Shown: positions 6,786 to 14,193 of the stretch, piece after piece | Layout of the letters: every line of letters starts with the position of its first letter | Numbering within the stretch: the first letter of the stretch is position 1 | DNA from: Amycolatopsis thailandensis | GTDB taxonomy: Bacteria; Actinomycetota; Actinomycetes; Mycobacteriales; Pseudonocardiaceae | Length of the DNA stretch: 38,385 bases | Direction of reading: 5' to 3' | Assembly: GCF_002234405.1 (NCBI RefSeq) | Contig: NZ_NMQT01000080.1 | Span: 1-38,385 of the forward strand | Made by a program: the position numbers and the translations under genes | Notes under the pieces: model-generated | What the model was told of the DNA's origin: nothing | Databases searched by the model: none | The model's input: the letters and a program-made list of their open reading frames with translations, nothing else

Positions 6786-7835
6786 GTGTTCTTCGACAAG
6801 ATCGTCCGCCCCGCGCTCTACCGGGTCTCCGGCGGCGACCCCGAAACCGTGCACGAACGCACCATCGGCACGCTCGCCGGGCTGAGCCGGTTCTCCCCCG
6901 CGCTCGGCGCGCTCGGCCGCGTCTACCGGACGGACGATCCGGTCACCTTCCTCGGTCTCCGCTTCCCCAACCGGGTCGGCCTCGCCGCCGGGATGGACAA
7001 GAACGGCCGCGCGCTGCACGCGTGGCCCGCGCTCGGCTTCGGCTTCGTCGAGGTCGGCACGGTCACCCGGCATCCGCAGCCGGGCAACGACAAGCCGCGG
7101 CTGTTCACCCTCGCCGGGACCGACGCGGTGATCAACCGGATGGGCTTCAACAACGAAGGCGCGGAAGCACTCGCCGCCCGCCTCGCCGCGAGCGGGAAGC
7201 CGCCGGTGCCGCTCGGGGTCAGCATCGGCAAGTCCAAGGTCACCCCGCTCGACGAGGCCGTCGAGGACTACCGGTTCTCGCTGCGGGCGCTGTATCCGTA
7301 CGCCGACTATTTCGCGATCAACGTCAGTTCCCCGAACACACCGGGGCTGCGGGCGTTGCAGGACAAGTCCGCGCTGGCGGAGCTGCTCGCCGAGCTCCGG
7401 AAGACCTCGGCCGAACTCGCGGGTGCCGCGAAGCCGACGCCGGTGCTGGTGAAGGTCGCCCCCGATCTCACCGACGAAGCGCTCGCGGAACTGCTGGAGG
7501 TCTGTCTCGACCACGGCGTCGCCGGGCTGATCGCGACCAATACGACGTTGTCCCGCGAAGGGATCGCGCCGCCCGAGGCCGCCGTCGGCGAGCAGGCGGG
7601 CGGCCTTTCCGGCCGCCCGCTCACCGCTCGCTCGGTCGAGGTGGTGCGGTTCGTGCACGACGAAACCGGCGGCAAGCTGCCGATCATCGGCGTCGGCGGG
7701 ATCTTCGACGCCGGTGCCGCCGCCCGGATGCTCGACGCCGGCGCCGGTCTCGTCCAGCTCTACACCGGTTTCGCCTTGCACGGTCCCGGTCTGGTCAAGC
7801 GGGTCGCCCGAGGTCTCGCGGCCCGGCCGTACTGA
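6786..7835 (+). CDS. pyrD: Dihydroorotate dehydrogenase (quinone), class 2
   Basis: 349 aa, oxidises dihydroorotate to orotate in pyrimidine synthesis using FMN and membrane quinone. The N-terminal helical region (FFDKIVRPALYRVSGGDPETVHE) is the class 2 membrane-association segment. Diagnostic stretches: GLAAGMDKNG, NRMGFNNEG, INVSSPNTPGLR (catalytic Ser region), VKVAPDLTD, IATNTT, and GVGGI plus QLYTGFALHGPGLV for FMN phosphate. Start GTG follows CATGAT by 6 nt. The last 41 bp overlap the 3' end of the convergent amidase-like gene. Confidence 0.95.
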   Translation: MFFDKIVRPALYRVSGGDPETVHERTIGTLAGLSRFSPALGALGRVYRTDDPVTFLGLRFPNRVGLAAGMDKNGRALHAWPALGFGFVEVGTVTRHPQPGNDKPRLFTLAGTDAVINRMGFNNEGAEALAARLAASGKPPVPLGVSIGKSKVTPLDEAVEDYRFSLRALYPYADYFAINVSSPNTPGLRALQDKSALAELLAELRKTSAELAGAAKPTPVLVKVAPDLTDEALAELLEVCLDHGVAGLIATNTTLSREGIAPPEAAVGEQAGGLSGRPLTARSVEVVRFVHDETGGKLPIIGVGGIFDAGAAARMLDAGAGLVQLYTGFALHGPGLVKRVARGLAARPY

Positions 7836-9429
7836 CGAACCGCAGGTACGCCCGCCAGCACTGGTACCGCGTCAGCTCCGTCGCCGTCGCCGAGGCGGCC
7901 TGGTCACAAAGGACGGCCAGCGGCGTGTCCCCGTTCTCCAGGCGGATCCGGCCGAGGACGAACGGCGCGGGCAGCGTGGCCGCGAAGGCCCCGAGCGCGG
8001 CCGGCGAAAGCCGCCAGCGTTCACCCGAAAGCATCGTGTGCTCGCCCGTGGCGCTCACCGGCACCACGCCCGGCTGGGGTGGTTCGGTGGGCAGCAACAG
8101 CATCCGATATCCCTCGGCGGTCTGGACCAGCCCGGTGAACCGCGCCCCGGCGGTGACCAGCCGGTCGTTCAGCGGCTGCCCGCGCAGATGCGCGCCGAAC
8201 ACCACGAGATCCGCACCCGGTGCGGGGTAAGGGAAGTCGGCCTGTTCGTCGGTGAGCACGGCGGCGAGGTCGATGGCGACCTGGTCATCGAACGGCCGCA
8301 CCACCACCGACACCCCGTACGGCCCGAGATCCGACGGCGACGACGGCACCGTGACCGCGGCGAGGTCGAGCAGGTTGACGAACGCCGTGAACCGCTCCAG
8401 CCGTTTCACGACACCGTCCGGATCGGACAGCGCCTCGGCGACCTCGGGGTGGTCCGCGACGGTCGGGAGGACCAGGGCGTCGTACTCGGACAGCATCCGG
8501 AGCGCGAGCATCCCGGCCTCGGCGACACGCTGCCTGTCGGCGGTGAAGCCGTCGTCATGGATCAACTCGCCCACCGCCAGCAACGCCGAGACCTCGACCG
8601 TCTCGACGAGTGCCCCGGACGCCCGCAGCGCGGAAACCGCGCCGAGGAAAGCGGAGCGGGACTGCAAGGACAGTCCGGTGAGCGTCCCGGAGCCCGGGAT
8701 CGCCACCTTCGGCCGATCCCCGGCCGAAAGGCGGACGTCCGGGGGCCAGTCACGAGCGAGCGGGTCGGCCTCGTCGGGACCGGTCATCAAACCCAGCGCG
8801 CGCTGGCCCAGCGTGAGACTGCGCGCGAACACGGCGATCCCGCCGCACGGCGCGGCACCGGTCTTGGGCACGAGGCCGAGTGTCGGTTTCAAGCCGACGA
8901 TCCCGTTGAGCGACGCGGGAACCCGGCCCGCCCCCGCCGTGTCCGTGCCGACCGCCAGATCGACGAGGCCGAGCGCGACGGCGACGGCCGCGCCGCTGCT
9001 CGCGCTCCCGGAGACCTTGGCGGTGTTCAGCGCGGCGCTCACGACGCCGTACGGGCTGCGGGTGTGCTCGAGATCGGCGCCGAACCGATCGCAGTTGGTC
9101 TGGCCGATCACCACCGCCCCGGCCTCGGTCAGCCGGGACACCGAAGGGGCGCTGGCGCAGCAGACCTCGTCCCCTGTCCCGGGTAGACCGGCGACGTCGA
9201 CGGTGTCGGCGACCGCCACCAGGGTTCCGGCGAGCGGCAGGTCCGCGCCCGCGCGGACCCGTTCGTCGACAGCCTTCGCCTCCACGAGGGCGTCTTCCAC
9301 GGGGCGGAGGGCGATCCAGACGTCGGGCCGGTCGACCTCGGCGATCCGGTCGTAGGCGGCGATGGCGCGCTGGTAGGAACTGGGAGGCGGCGCGGGGATC
9401 GGCTCTGGTTCTGGAGGGAGCGTCGTCAC
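7795..9429 (-). CDS. Allophanate-hydrolase-like amidase fold, likely catalytically dead
   Basis: 544 aa with an amidase-signature domain (about 1-400) and the C-terminal domain of allophanate hydrolases (PAPGADLVVFGAHLRGQPLNDRL onward). All three catalytic positions of the Lys-cisSer-Ser triad read as Ala: LVAVADTVDVAGLP where VKD is expected, SGSASSGAAVAVA where GGSSSGSAVAVA is expected, and GTDTAGAGRVPAS where AGSGRVPA is expected. The two serine positions are 24 residues apart, as in AtzF. I read the codons directly (GCC, GCG, GCG). The fold is otherwise intact, so this looks like a maintained pseudoenzyme, perhaps binding or regulatory. GTG at 9429 has a GAGGAAAGGA ribosome binding site. 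No urea carboxylase gene is adjacent. Confidence 0.82.
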   Translation of the reverse strand: MTTLPPEPEPIPAPPPSSYQRAIAAYDRIAEVDRPDVWIALRPVEDALVEAKAVDERVRAGADLPLAGTLVAVADTVDVAGLPGTGDEVCCASAPSVSRLTEAGAVVIGQTNCDRFGADLEHTRSPYGVVSAALNTAKVSGSASSGAAVAVALGLVDLAVGTDTAGAGRVPASLNGIVGLKPTLGLVPKTGAAPCGGIAVFARSLTLGQRALGLMTGPDEADPLARDWPPDVRLSAGDRPKVAIPGSGTLTGLSLQSRSAFLGAVSALRASGALVETVEVSALLAVGELIHDDGFTADRQRVAEAGMLALRMLSEYDALVLPTVADHPEVAEALSDPDGVVKRLERFTAFVNLLDLAAVTVPSSPSDLGPYGVSVVVRPFDDQVAIDLAAVLTDEQADFPYPAPGADLVVFGAHLRGQPLNDRLVTAGARFTGLVQTAEGYRMLLLPTEPPQPGVVPVSATGEHTMLSGERWRLSPAALGAFAATLPAPFVLGRIRLENGDTPLAVLCDQAASATATELTRYQCWRAYLRFVSTAGPRDLGRPA

Positions 9430-9449
9430 TGGGGCGTCCTTTCCTCGGT

Positions 9450-9458
9450 GGGGGGGGG
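9450..9458. repeat. G9 homopolymer upstream of the amidase-like gene
   Basis: Nine consecutive G just upstream of the gene's ribosome binding site, in its 5' untranslated region. Such tracts can slip; a length change here could alter expression but not the reading frame. Confidence 0.6.
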
Positions 9459-9710
9459 GACGAGAAAGACCACTGCGCGAGATCCACTGTGTCCGGTCCG
9501 CCACCCTGGGACGCCCGCTCACGCGGGCTGGGTTCAGGCCCGAGCTGGGAGAAGCACTGCGTGCATGAGAAAAACGTTAGGCATCGCGCGTTGCCGTCAC
9601 CAGCGGTTTCGGGTTACGCGAGCATTTCGGTACCGCACAGTGAGCGAGTCGTTACGCAATGGAGTATTAGCGACGACGAATGAGACGATTGTCCAGGAAA
9701 GCGCCTGCTC

Positions 9711-9916
9711 AGCCCGCGTGCTCGAAGACCGAACTCACGTGCTTGAAGCCGGAACTCACGTGATTGGAGGCGGGACTCACGTGATTGTAAGCGGATCTCG
9801 CGTGATCAGGCGGGCACCGGTGAGATCCGCCTTCAAGCACGCGAGATCCGTGTCCGAGCACGCGAGTCACGGGTTCAAGCACGCGAGTTCCGGGTTAGAG
9901 CACGCGAGTTCCGGGT
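9711..9916. repeat. Two-armed array of ~21-bp repeats
   Basis: The 9430-9916 gap holds no protein gene. Four units in one orientation start near 9731, 9751, 9772 and 9793 (core ACTCACGTGNTTG, with a degenerate extra unit near 9711). Four in the opposite orientation start near 9831, 9854, 9875 and 9896 (core AGCACGCGAGTTCCGGGT). The period is about 21 bp, two helical turns. The array ends directly at the pspM stop codon. An AT-richer stretch at 9570-9680 may hold the promoter of the amidase-like gene. Confidence 0.8.
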
Positions 9917-10912
9917 TCAGGACAGTTCGCGCAGGGCCATCGCGAGGCCGGCGAGCTTGTCGGTCGCGTCGGAGAGCGATTCCTTGGACGACGTCATGCC
10001 GTCCGAGCTCGCGGCGACGGTGTGCCCGGCGGCCGCGACGAGACCGCCGTAGCCGTCGAGGCCGTCTTCGAGCTGCTCGCGCAGTTGCTTGATGGCGGCG
10101 TCGAGGGCGCCTCGTTCCCGCTCGGGCGCGGAGTCGCGGCCGCGTTCGATGGCCTGGATCCGGCCCGCCAGCCCGCGCAGGGCCTGCGCGGCCTCGGCGG
10201 CGGTGGTCCGGGCGTCCGCGACGGCGATCTCCGAGACCGGCATGGTGCCGAGTGACGTCGGCTGCGAAAGCTGGCGAAGCAGCTCCGCCAGCGAAGCCTC
10301 GCTCTCGACGAGGCGCTCCATCGGAGCCCGCGCGACGGACCGCGCCGGGGGCAGCGGCGGCGGGGCGGCGGGCGCGGCGGGCAGCACGGTGCGCTTGAGC
10401 GTCCGCAGCCGCAGTCCCGACTTGACCCCGAAGGTGCCGAAGATGACGGTGAACGCGCCGCCCGCGATGGCCTGGAGGACGTCGGCCTGGCCCGCCTTCA
10501 GCAGGCCTGCGCCGGCGACGAACGCGTACAGTCCACAAAGGATGGTGAGGAGGATCCAGAAGGTCAGCGCACGGGACGTGCGGCGCTTCTGTCTCTCCAG
10601 TTTGGCCGCGGGCTCGTTCCAGCGGGCCCACTTGGCCTTCGCCTCGGCGACCACCGGGATCTGCCCCGACGCCATCGAAGTCAGCTGCTGCGAGATCTTC
10701 GGCATGGCCGGCATCTGCGGCATCGGAGGACGCGGCCGCGGCGGCTGCACCGGTCGAGACTGGGCGGGCCGAGAGGAAGAGCCCTGCTCGGAGGGCGGGA
10801 TGTAGCGCTGCAGCTTCTCCTGCGCGCGTTGGGCGTAGTCGGGCAGCTTCTCGATGTGCTTCTCAAGCTTGGCGGTGAACTCCCCGAAGTCCTTGCGCCT
10901 GCCCTGCCCCAT
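9917..10912 (-). CDS. pspM: PspM-like phage-shock membrane protein
   Basis: 331 aa. Basic, coiled N-terminus, proline-rich linker (PVQPPRPRPPMPQMPAMP, about 54-71), two adjacent transmembrane helices (about 115-138 and 145-163), and a long helical, alanine-rich C-terminal domain. Size, topology and its place immediately downstream of pspA match the actinobacterial PspM envelope-stress protein (Rv2743c position in Mycobacterium), which anchors PspA at the membrane. The call rests largely on context and topology. The ATG at 10912 is preferred over an extension reaching 10951. A 30-nt palindrome separates it from pspA, and a repeat array follows its stop. Confidence 0.75.
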   Translation of the reverse strand: MGQGRRKDFGEFTAKLEKHIEKLPDYAQRAQEKLQRYIPPSEQGSSSRPAQSRPVQPPRPRPPMPQMPAMPKISQQLTSMASGQIPVVAEAKAKWARWNEPAAKLERQKRRTSRALTFWILLTILCGLYAFVAGAGLLKAGQADVLQAIAGGAFTVIFGTFGVKSGLRLRTLKRTVLPAAPAAPPPLPPARSVARAPMERLVESEASLAELLRQLSQPTSLGTMPVSEIAVADARTTAAEAAQALRGLAGRIQAIERGRDSAPERERGALDAAIKQLREQLEDGLDGYGGLVAAAGHTVAASSDGMTSSKESLSDATDKLAGLAMALRELS

Positions 10913-10939
10913 TGCCCTCTCCCCTGTCTTCAGGTGAGA

Positions 10940-10969
10940 CCGGTCCCGCACCCGCGGGTGCGGGACCGG
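10940..10969. terminator. 30-nt perfect palindrome between pspA and pspM
   Basis: A perfect GC-rich palindrome (arm CCGGTCCCGCACCCG) lies between the pspA stop (10984) and the pspM start (10912). It could attenuate transcription into pspM or protect the pspA mRNA end, giving an unequal PspA:PspM ratio. Confidence 0.6.
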
Positions 10970-10983
10970 CTCCCGTTGATGTG

Positions 10984-11826
10984 TCAGGCGGGGTTCTTGC
11001 CCTGTTCGGCCTGAACCCGTGCCTGGATCTCACGCTGGATGTCCGCACCGCTCGACGCCTTCGGCGCGGCGGCGGTCTTGCCGTCGGTCACCTGAGCGAC
11101 GGAGTCGCCCTTCATGGACGCGCGGATCTGCTCCAGCCGCGAGTGCCCCGCGAGCTGCGTCGTGGAGGCCTGGACCTCCATCATCCGGCCCTGGACGGAG
11201 TTCTGTGCGAGTTCGGCCGAGCCGAGCGCCGTGGTGTAGCGCTTCTCGATCTTGTCGCGAACGTCCTCCAGCGACGGGGTGTTGCCCGGCGCGGCCAGCT
11301 GGCTCATCTGGTTCAGCGAAGCGGAGACCTGCTCCTGCATCTTCGCCTGCTCCAGCTGCGAGAGCAGCTTGGTGCGCTCGGCCAGCTTCTGCTGCAGCAT
11401 GGTCGCGTTGCGCTCGACGGCCTTCTTCGCCTGCTCCGCCGCCTGAAGCGACTGGTCGTGCAGGGTCTTCAGGTCCTCGATGCTCTGCTCGGCGGTGACG
11501 AGCTGCGCGGCGAAGCTCTCCGCCGCGTTCTCGAACTCGGTCGCCTTCTGCTCATCGCCCTTGGCACGCGCCTCGTCGGCGAGCACCAGCGCCTGGCGGG
11601 TCGAAGCCTGAAGCTTCTCCACGTCGCCGAGCTGACGGTTCAGCTTCATCTCCAGCTGACGCTGGTTACCGATCACCGAGGCGGCCTGCTGGGTCAGCGC
11701 CTGGTGGTTGCGCTGTGCCTCCTCGATGGCCTGCTGGATCTGTACCTTCGGGTCGGCGTGCTCGTCGATCTTCGACGAGAACGCCGCCATCATGTACTTC
11801 CAGAACTTCACGAACGGGTTGGCCAT
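10984..11826 (-). CDS. pspA: Phage shock protein A (PspA/IM30 family)
   Basis: 280 aa, peripheral membrane protein of the PspA/IM30/ESCRT-III-like family that forms scaffolds on stressed membranes. The start MANPFVKFWKYMMAAFSSKIDEHADPK and the block ASVIGNQRQLEMKLNRQLGDVEKLQ are near-identical to actinobacterial PspA. Long coiled-coil helices cover most of the protein, with a low-complexity tail. ATG at 11826 is set by the conserved MANPFVK start; GGAGGAG lies very close to it. In Mycobacterium clgR sits directly upstream; here two genes intervene. No CGC-N5-GCG ClgR box was found in the 220 bp upstream. Confidence 0.95.
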   Translation of the reverse strand: MANPFVKFWKYMMAAFSSKIDEHADPKVQIQQAIEEAQRNHQALTQQAASVIGNQRQLEMKLNRQLGDVEKLQASTRQALVLADEARAKGDEQKATEFENAAESFAAQLVTAEQSIEDLKTLHDQSLQAAEQAKKAVERNATMLQQKLAERTKLLSQLEQAKMQEQVSASLNQMSQLAAPGNTPSLEDVRDKIEKRYTTALGSAELAQNSVQGRMMEVQASTTQLAGHSRLEQIRASMKGDSVAQVTDGKTAAAPKASSGADIQREIQARVQAEQGKNPA

Positions 11827-12006
11827 CTCCTCCGCCTGCCTTCTCGCATCCCACGGGCTGTTACCTCGAGGTGGGGCGTCCCCTCTTTGATGTTGCAACG
11901 TCCCGACCCCGGCGTTGAGTTCCATCGTGTCAGGTCGGCGTCCCGCGTTCCAGGCGACCCCGACGGAATTCAGGGATCCCCCTGACTGTGATGTCCACGA
12001 CCTTTC

Positions 12007-12027
12007 GGGTTCACCGGCCGGTGACCC
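12007..12027 (-). terminator. Stem-loop after the ECF41 sigma gene
   Basis: GGGTTCACCGG pairs with CCGGTGACCC apart from one bulged T, starting about 20 nt beyond the stop of the minus-strand sigma factor gene. The rest of the 11827-12046 gap shows no gene. Confidence 0.4.
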
Positions 12028-12046
12028 TGGGTGAAGACGGCCCGAG

Positions 12047-12928
12047 TCAGCGGCGCAGAGCGGTCTCCTCTGCCAGGCGTGACAACTTCTCGGGGTTGCG
12101 GACGGCGTAGAGACCGGTGATGAGCCCGTCCTCGACGCGCAGCGCGATGACGGTGTCGACCTCGCCGCCGAACCGCAGGATCAACGCGGGATACCCGTTG
12201 ACCTGCGCCTCCAGCATCGACGCCGCCTCGTCCCGCGCCGGACGGCTCGCCGCCAGCAGCGGCGCGACCCGCGCGGCGCCGACCACGGGTTCCAGCACGG
12301 CCCGCACCACCCCTCCCCCGTCACCGAGGAAGACGACGTCGGGTGAGAGGACGTCGAGCAGTCCCTGGAGGTCACCGGTCCGGACCGCCCGGTGGAAGGC
12401 GTCGAGCACGTCCCGGGTCTCTGCCGGGGACGCGCCACCCCTCGGCCGCCGGGCGGCGACGTGCGCCCGGGCCCGGTGGGCGATCTGGTGGACCGCGGCC
12501 GGGGTCTTGCCGACGGCCTCGGCGATCTCGTCGTAGGCCACGGCGAACACCTCGCGCAGCACGAACACCGCGCGCTCGGTCGGGGTGAGCGTCTCCAGCA
12601 CCAGCAGCATCGCCATCGAGACGCTGTCGGCGAGCTCGACGTCGTCGGCCACGTCGGGTGTGGTGAGCAGCGGTTCCGGCAGCCAAGGTCCGACGTAGGA
12701 CTCCTTGCGGCGGCCGAGGGTGCGCAGCCTGCCGAGCGCCTGCCGGGTCGTGATGCGGACGAGGTACGCCCGTGGGTTCTCCACCGCGGCGAGCTCGACG
12801 CCCGACCAGCGCAACCAGGTCTCCTGGAGGACGTCCTCCGCGTCGGCGGCCGAGCCGAGCATCTCGTAGGCGACGGTGAAGAGCAGGTTCCGGTGGGCGA
12901 CGAACGCCTCCGTGGCGGTGTCGGACAT
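12047..12928 (-). CDS. ECF41-type sigma factor with SnoaL-like C-terminus
   Basis: 293 aa. Sigma region 2 (FTVAYEMLGSAADAEDVLQETWLRW) and region 4 (LTPTERAVFVLREVFAVAYDEIAEAVGKTPAAVHQIAHRAR) flank a linker with the ECF41 signature WLPEP at residues 82-86. The C-terminal SnoaL-like extension carries DGGG (203-206) and NPEKL (about 280-284), the DGGGK- and NPDKL-type motifs by which ECF41 sigma factors control themselves without a classical anti-sigma factor. The divergent neighbour is a carboxymuconolactone-decarboxylase-like gene, the usual ECF41 target. ATG at 12928 is preferred (AGGAG 6 nt upstream). A candidate own promoter lies at 12966-12992. Confidence 0.92.
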   Translation of the reverse strand: MSDTATEAFVAHRNLLFTVAYEMLGSAADAEDVLQETWLRWSGVELAAVENPRAYLVRITTRQALGRLRTLGRRKESYVGPWLPEPLLTTPDVADDVELADSVSMAMLLVLETLTPTERAVFVLREVFAVAYDEIAEAVGKTPAAVHQIAHRARAHVAARRPRGGASPAETRDVLDAFHRAVRTGDLQGLLDVLSPDVVFLGDGGGVVRAVLEPVVGAARVAPLLAASRPARDEAASMLEAQVNGYPALILRFGGEVDTVIALRVEDGLITGLYAVRNPEKLSRLAEETALRR

Positions 12929-12965
12929 GGACTGCTCCTGTTCCTGGGGATGGTGTCCCCCACCA

Positions 12966-12992
12966 GACACCGGACCTCGCCGGTTTCTGACA
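12966..12992 (-). promoter_or_regulatory. Candidate ECF41 promoter of the sigma gene
   Basis: On the minus strand TGTCAGA (12986-12992), exactly 16 nt, then TGTC (12966-12969). This fits the ECF41 pattern TGTCACA-N16-CGTC apart from one base in each box, and implies autoregulation. Confidence 0.5.
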
Positions 12993-13026
12993 CGTCCACG
13001 ACGTGGCGCACGTCACGCCTTCGTGT

Positions 13027-13053
13027 TGTCAGCGCTTCCCGCCCACCGGCATC
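13027..13053 (+). promoter_or_regulatory. Candidate ECF41 promoter of the AhpD-like gene
   Basis: TGTCAGC (13027-13033), exactly 16 nt, then CATC (13050-13053). The same TGTCAG core and spacing appear in the divergent promoter of the sigma gene. Confidence 0.5.
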
Positions 13054-13099
13054 TGGTGGTCGTCCGGTTCAGCACACGACCACGAATGAGGGCGAGATC

Positions 13100-13585
13100 A
13101 TGGATTCCCGTTTCGATCTGAACAGCAACGAGCTCGGCGCGAAGATCGGCAAGCGCTTCGCAGGAGTCAGTGTGGCCATCAAGGGCTCGACACTGCCGAA
13201 GGTCGTCCAGGAGCTGGTGTCGCTGCGGGCCAGCCAGGTCAACGGCTGCGGCTACTGCGTCGACGCGCACGCCAAGGACCTGGCCGCCGCCGGCGAACCC
13301 GCGGTCCGGGTCAACCTGGTCGCCGCCTGGCGCGAAGCGACCGTGTTCACCGAGGCCGAGCAGGCGGCGCTGGCGCTCGCGGAGGAAGGCAGCCGCCTCG
13401 CCGACGCGGCCCAGGGCGTCTCGGACGAGACCTGGTCGCAGGTGCGCGAGCACTACGACGACGACCAGGTCGCCGCGCTGATCTACCTGGTCGCGATGAT
13501 CAATGCCGCCAACCGGCTGCTCGTGATCACGCACACCAAGGGTGGCTCCTACCAGGCGGGCACGTTCGACAGCGCCGCGAGCTGA
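13100..13585 (+). CDS. Carboxymuconolactone decarboxylase / AhpD-like protein
   Basis: 161 aa. The AhpD-type core is LVSLRASQVNGCGYCVDAHAKDL, with the redox pair Cys50-x2-Cys53 and His57; this fold acts as a thiol peroxidase-like or alkylhydroperoxidase protein. It is the probable target of the adjacent ECF41 sigma factor (such targets are called COE proteins). ATG at 13100 has GAGGGCGAG upstream. A shared terminator follows. Physiological substrate unknown. Confidence 0.9.
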   Translation: MDSRFDLNSNELGAKIGKRFAGVSVAIKGSTLPKVVQELVSLRASQVNGCGYCVDAHAKDLAAAGEPAVRVNLVAAWREATVFTEAEQAALALAEEGSRLADAAQGVSDETWSQVREHYDDDQVAALIYLVAMINAANRLLVITHTKGGSYQAGTFDSAAS

Positions 13586-13597
13586 CGCGGGGAACGG

Positions 13598-13630
13598 GAG
13601 AGGCCCCAGGCAGTCCGCCTGGGGCCTCTC
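13598..13630. terminator. Bidirectional terminator
   Basis: Perfect 14-bp arms 13598-13611 and 13617-13630 (GAGAGGCCCCAGGC) with a 5-nt loop, between the convergent stops of the AhpD-like gene (13585) and clgR (13646). Confidence 0.8.
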
Positions 13631-13645
13631 GGCGTTCACGTCTCG

Positions 13646-14092
13646 CTAAGCGGCGACCATCTTCGGTGCGGAGATCGTCGTCCGCAACGCGGGGCTCATC
13701 CGCGGCGGCGGCGAGATCCGCAGGTCGGCCAGGTCGTTGCCGATCAGCTCGGACACCAGGTGACCGCCTTCGAGGCCCGCTTCGGCGCTTTCCCGCTCCG
13801 GAGCGCGCCGCTTGCCCGCTTCGACCTTCTCGTCCACCGGGGCGACCTCGACGTTGTCGATCGCCGAGACGTCCGCGGCGACCTTGTGCAGGAGTTCGCC
13901 CAGCGGAAGGTCCAGGGCCTCGCAAATGGACGCCAGCAGCTCGCTGGACGCCTCCTTCTGCCCGCGCTCGACCTCGGAGAGGTAACCGAGGCTCACCCTG
14001 GCGGCGCGGGAGATGTCCCGCAGCGTTCGACGCTGGTTCGTGCGGGCGTGTCGGAGCCGGTCGCCGATCGCCTCGCGCAACAGCACGGTCAT
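13646..14092 (-). CDS. clgR: Clp gene regulator ClgR (XRE-type activator)
   Basis: 148 aa. The start TVLLREAIGDRLRHARTNQRRTLRDISRAARVSLGYLSEVERGQKEASSELL matches ClgR, the actinobacterial activator of clpP/clpC and, in Mycobacterium, of the psp genes. The helix-turn-helix spans about residues 20-45. The alanine-containing end (KMVAA) resembles the C-terminal tail recognised by Clp proteases in ClgR of other species. The ATG at 14092 follows AGGGAGG by 6 nt and is preferred over the adjacent GTG. It lies downstream of cinA, as in other actinobacteria, but pspA no longer follows directly. Confidence 0.92.
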   Translation of the reverse strand: MTVLLREAIGDRLRHARTNQRRTLRDISRAARVSLGYLSEVERGQKEASSELLASICEALDLPLGELLHKVAADVSAIDNVEVAPVDEKVEAGKRRAPERESAEAGLEGGHLVSELIGNDLADLRISPPPRMSPALRTTISAPKMVAA

Positions 14093-14172
14093 CACGCGCC
14101 TCCCTTCCAGGACTGACTACCCCCTACGTTACCCAGAGCGGTGCCCCGGGCGCAGGTGTTGACACGGCAATA

Positions 14173-14183
14173 CGCCAAGGGCG
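14173..14183. promoter_or_regulatory. Candidate ClgR box upstream of clgR
   Basis: CGC-N5-GCG (CGCCCTTGGCG on the minus strand, with TT before and TA after) about 80 bp upstream of the clgR start. This matches the core of the published ClgR operator and suggests autoregulation. Confidence 0.5.
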
Positions 14184-14193
14184 AACGCGGCGA

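Noticed and set aside
9544..9590. 10-codon ORF MHAVLLPARA 7 nt after a TAACGT box on the minus strand, upstream of the amidase-like gene
   Set aside because: Could be a second leaderless leader peptide, but it lacks any structural link to the downstream ribosome binding site and is too short to separate from chance.
9711..9916. CRISPR array
   Set aside because: Repeat units are degenerate, adjacent without spacers and switch orientation; no cas genes.
11827..12046. ClgR operator before pspA
   Set aside because: Nearest match CGC-N7-GCG has the wrong spacing, so no site is called.
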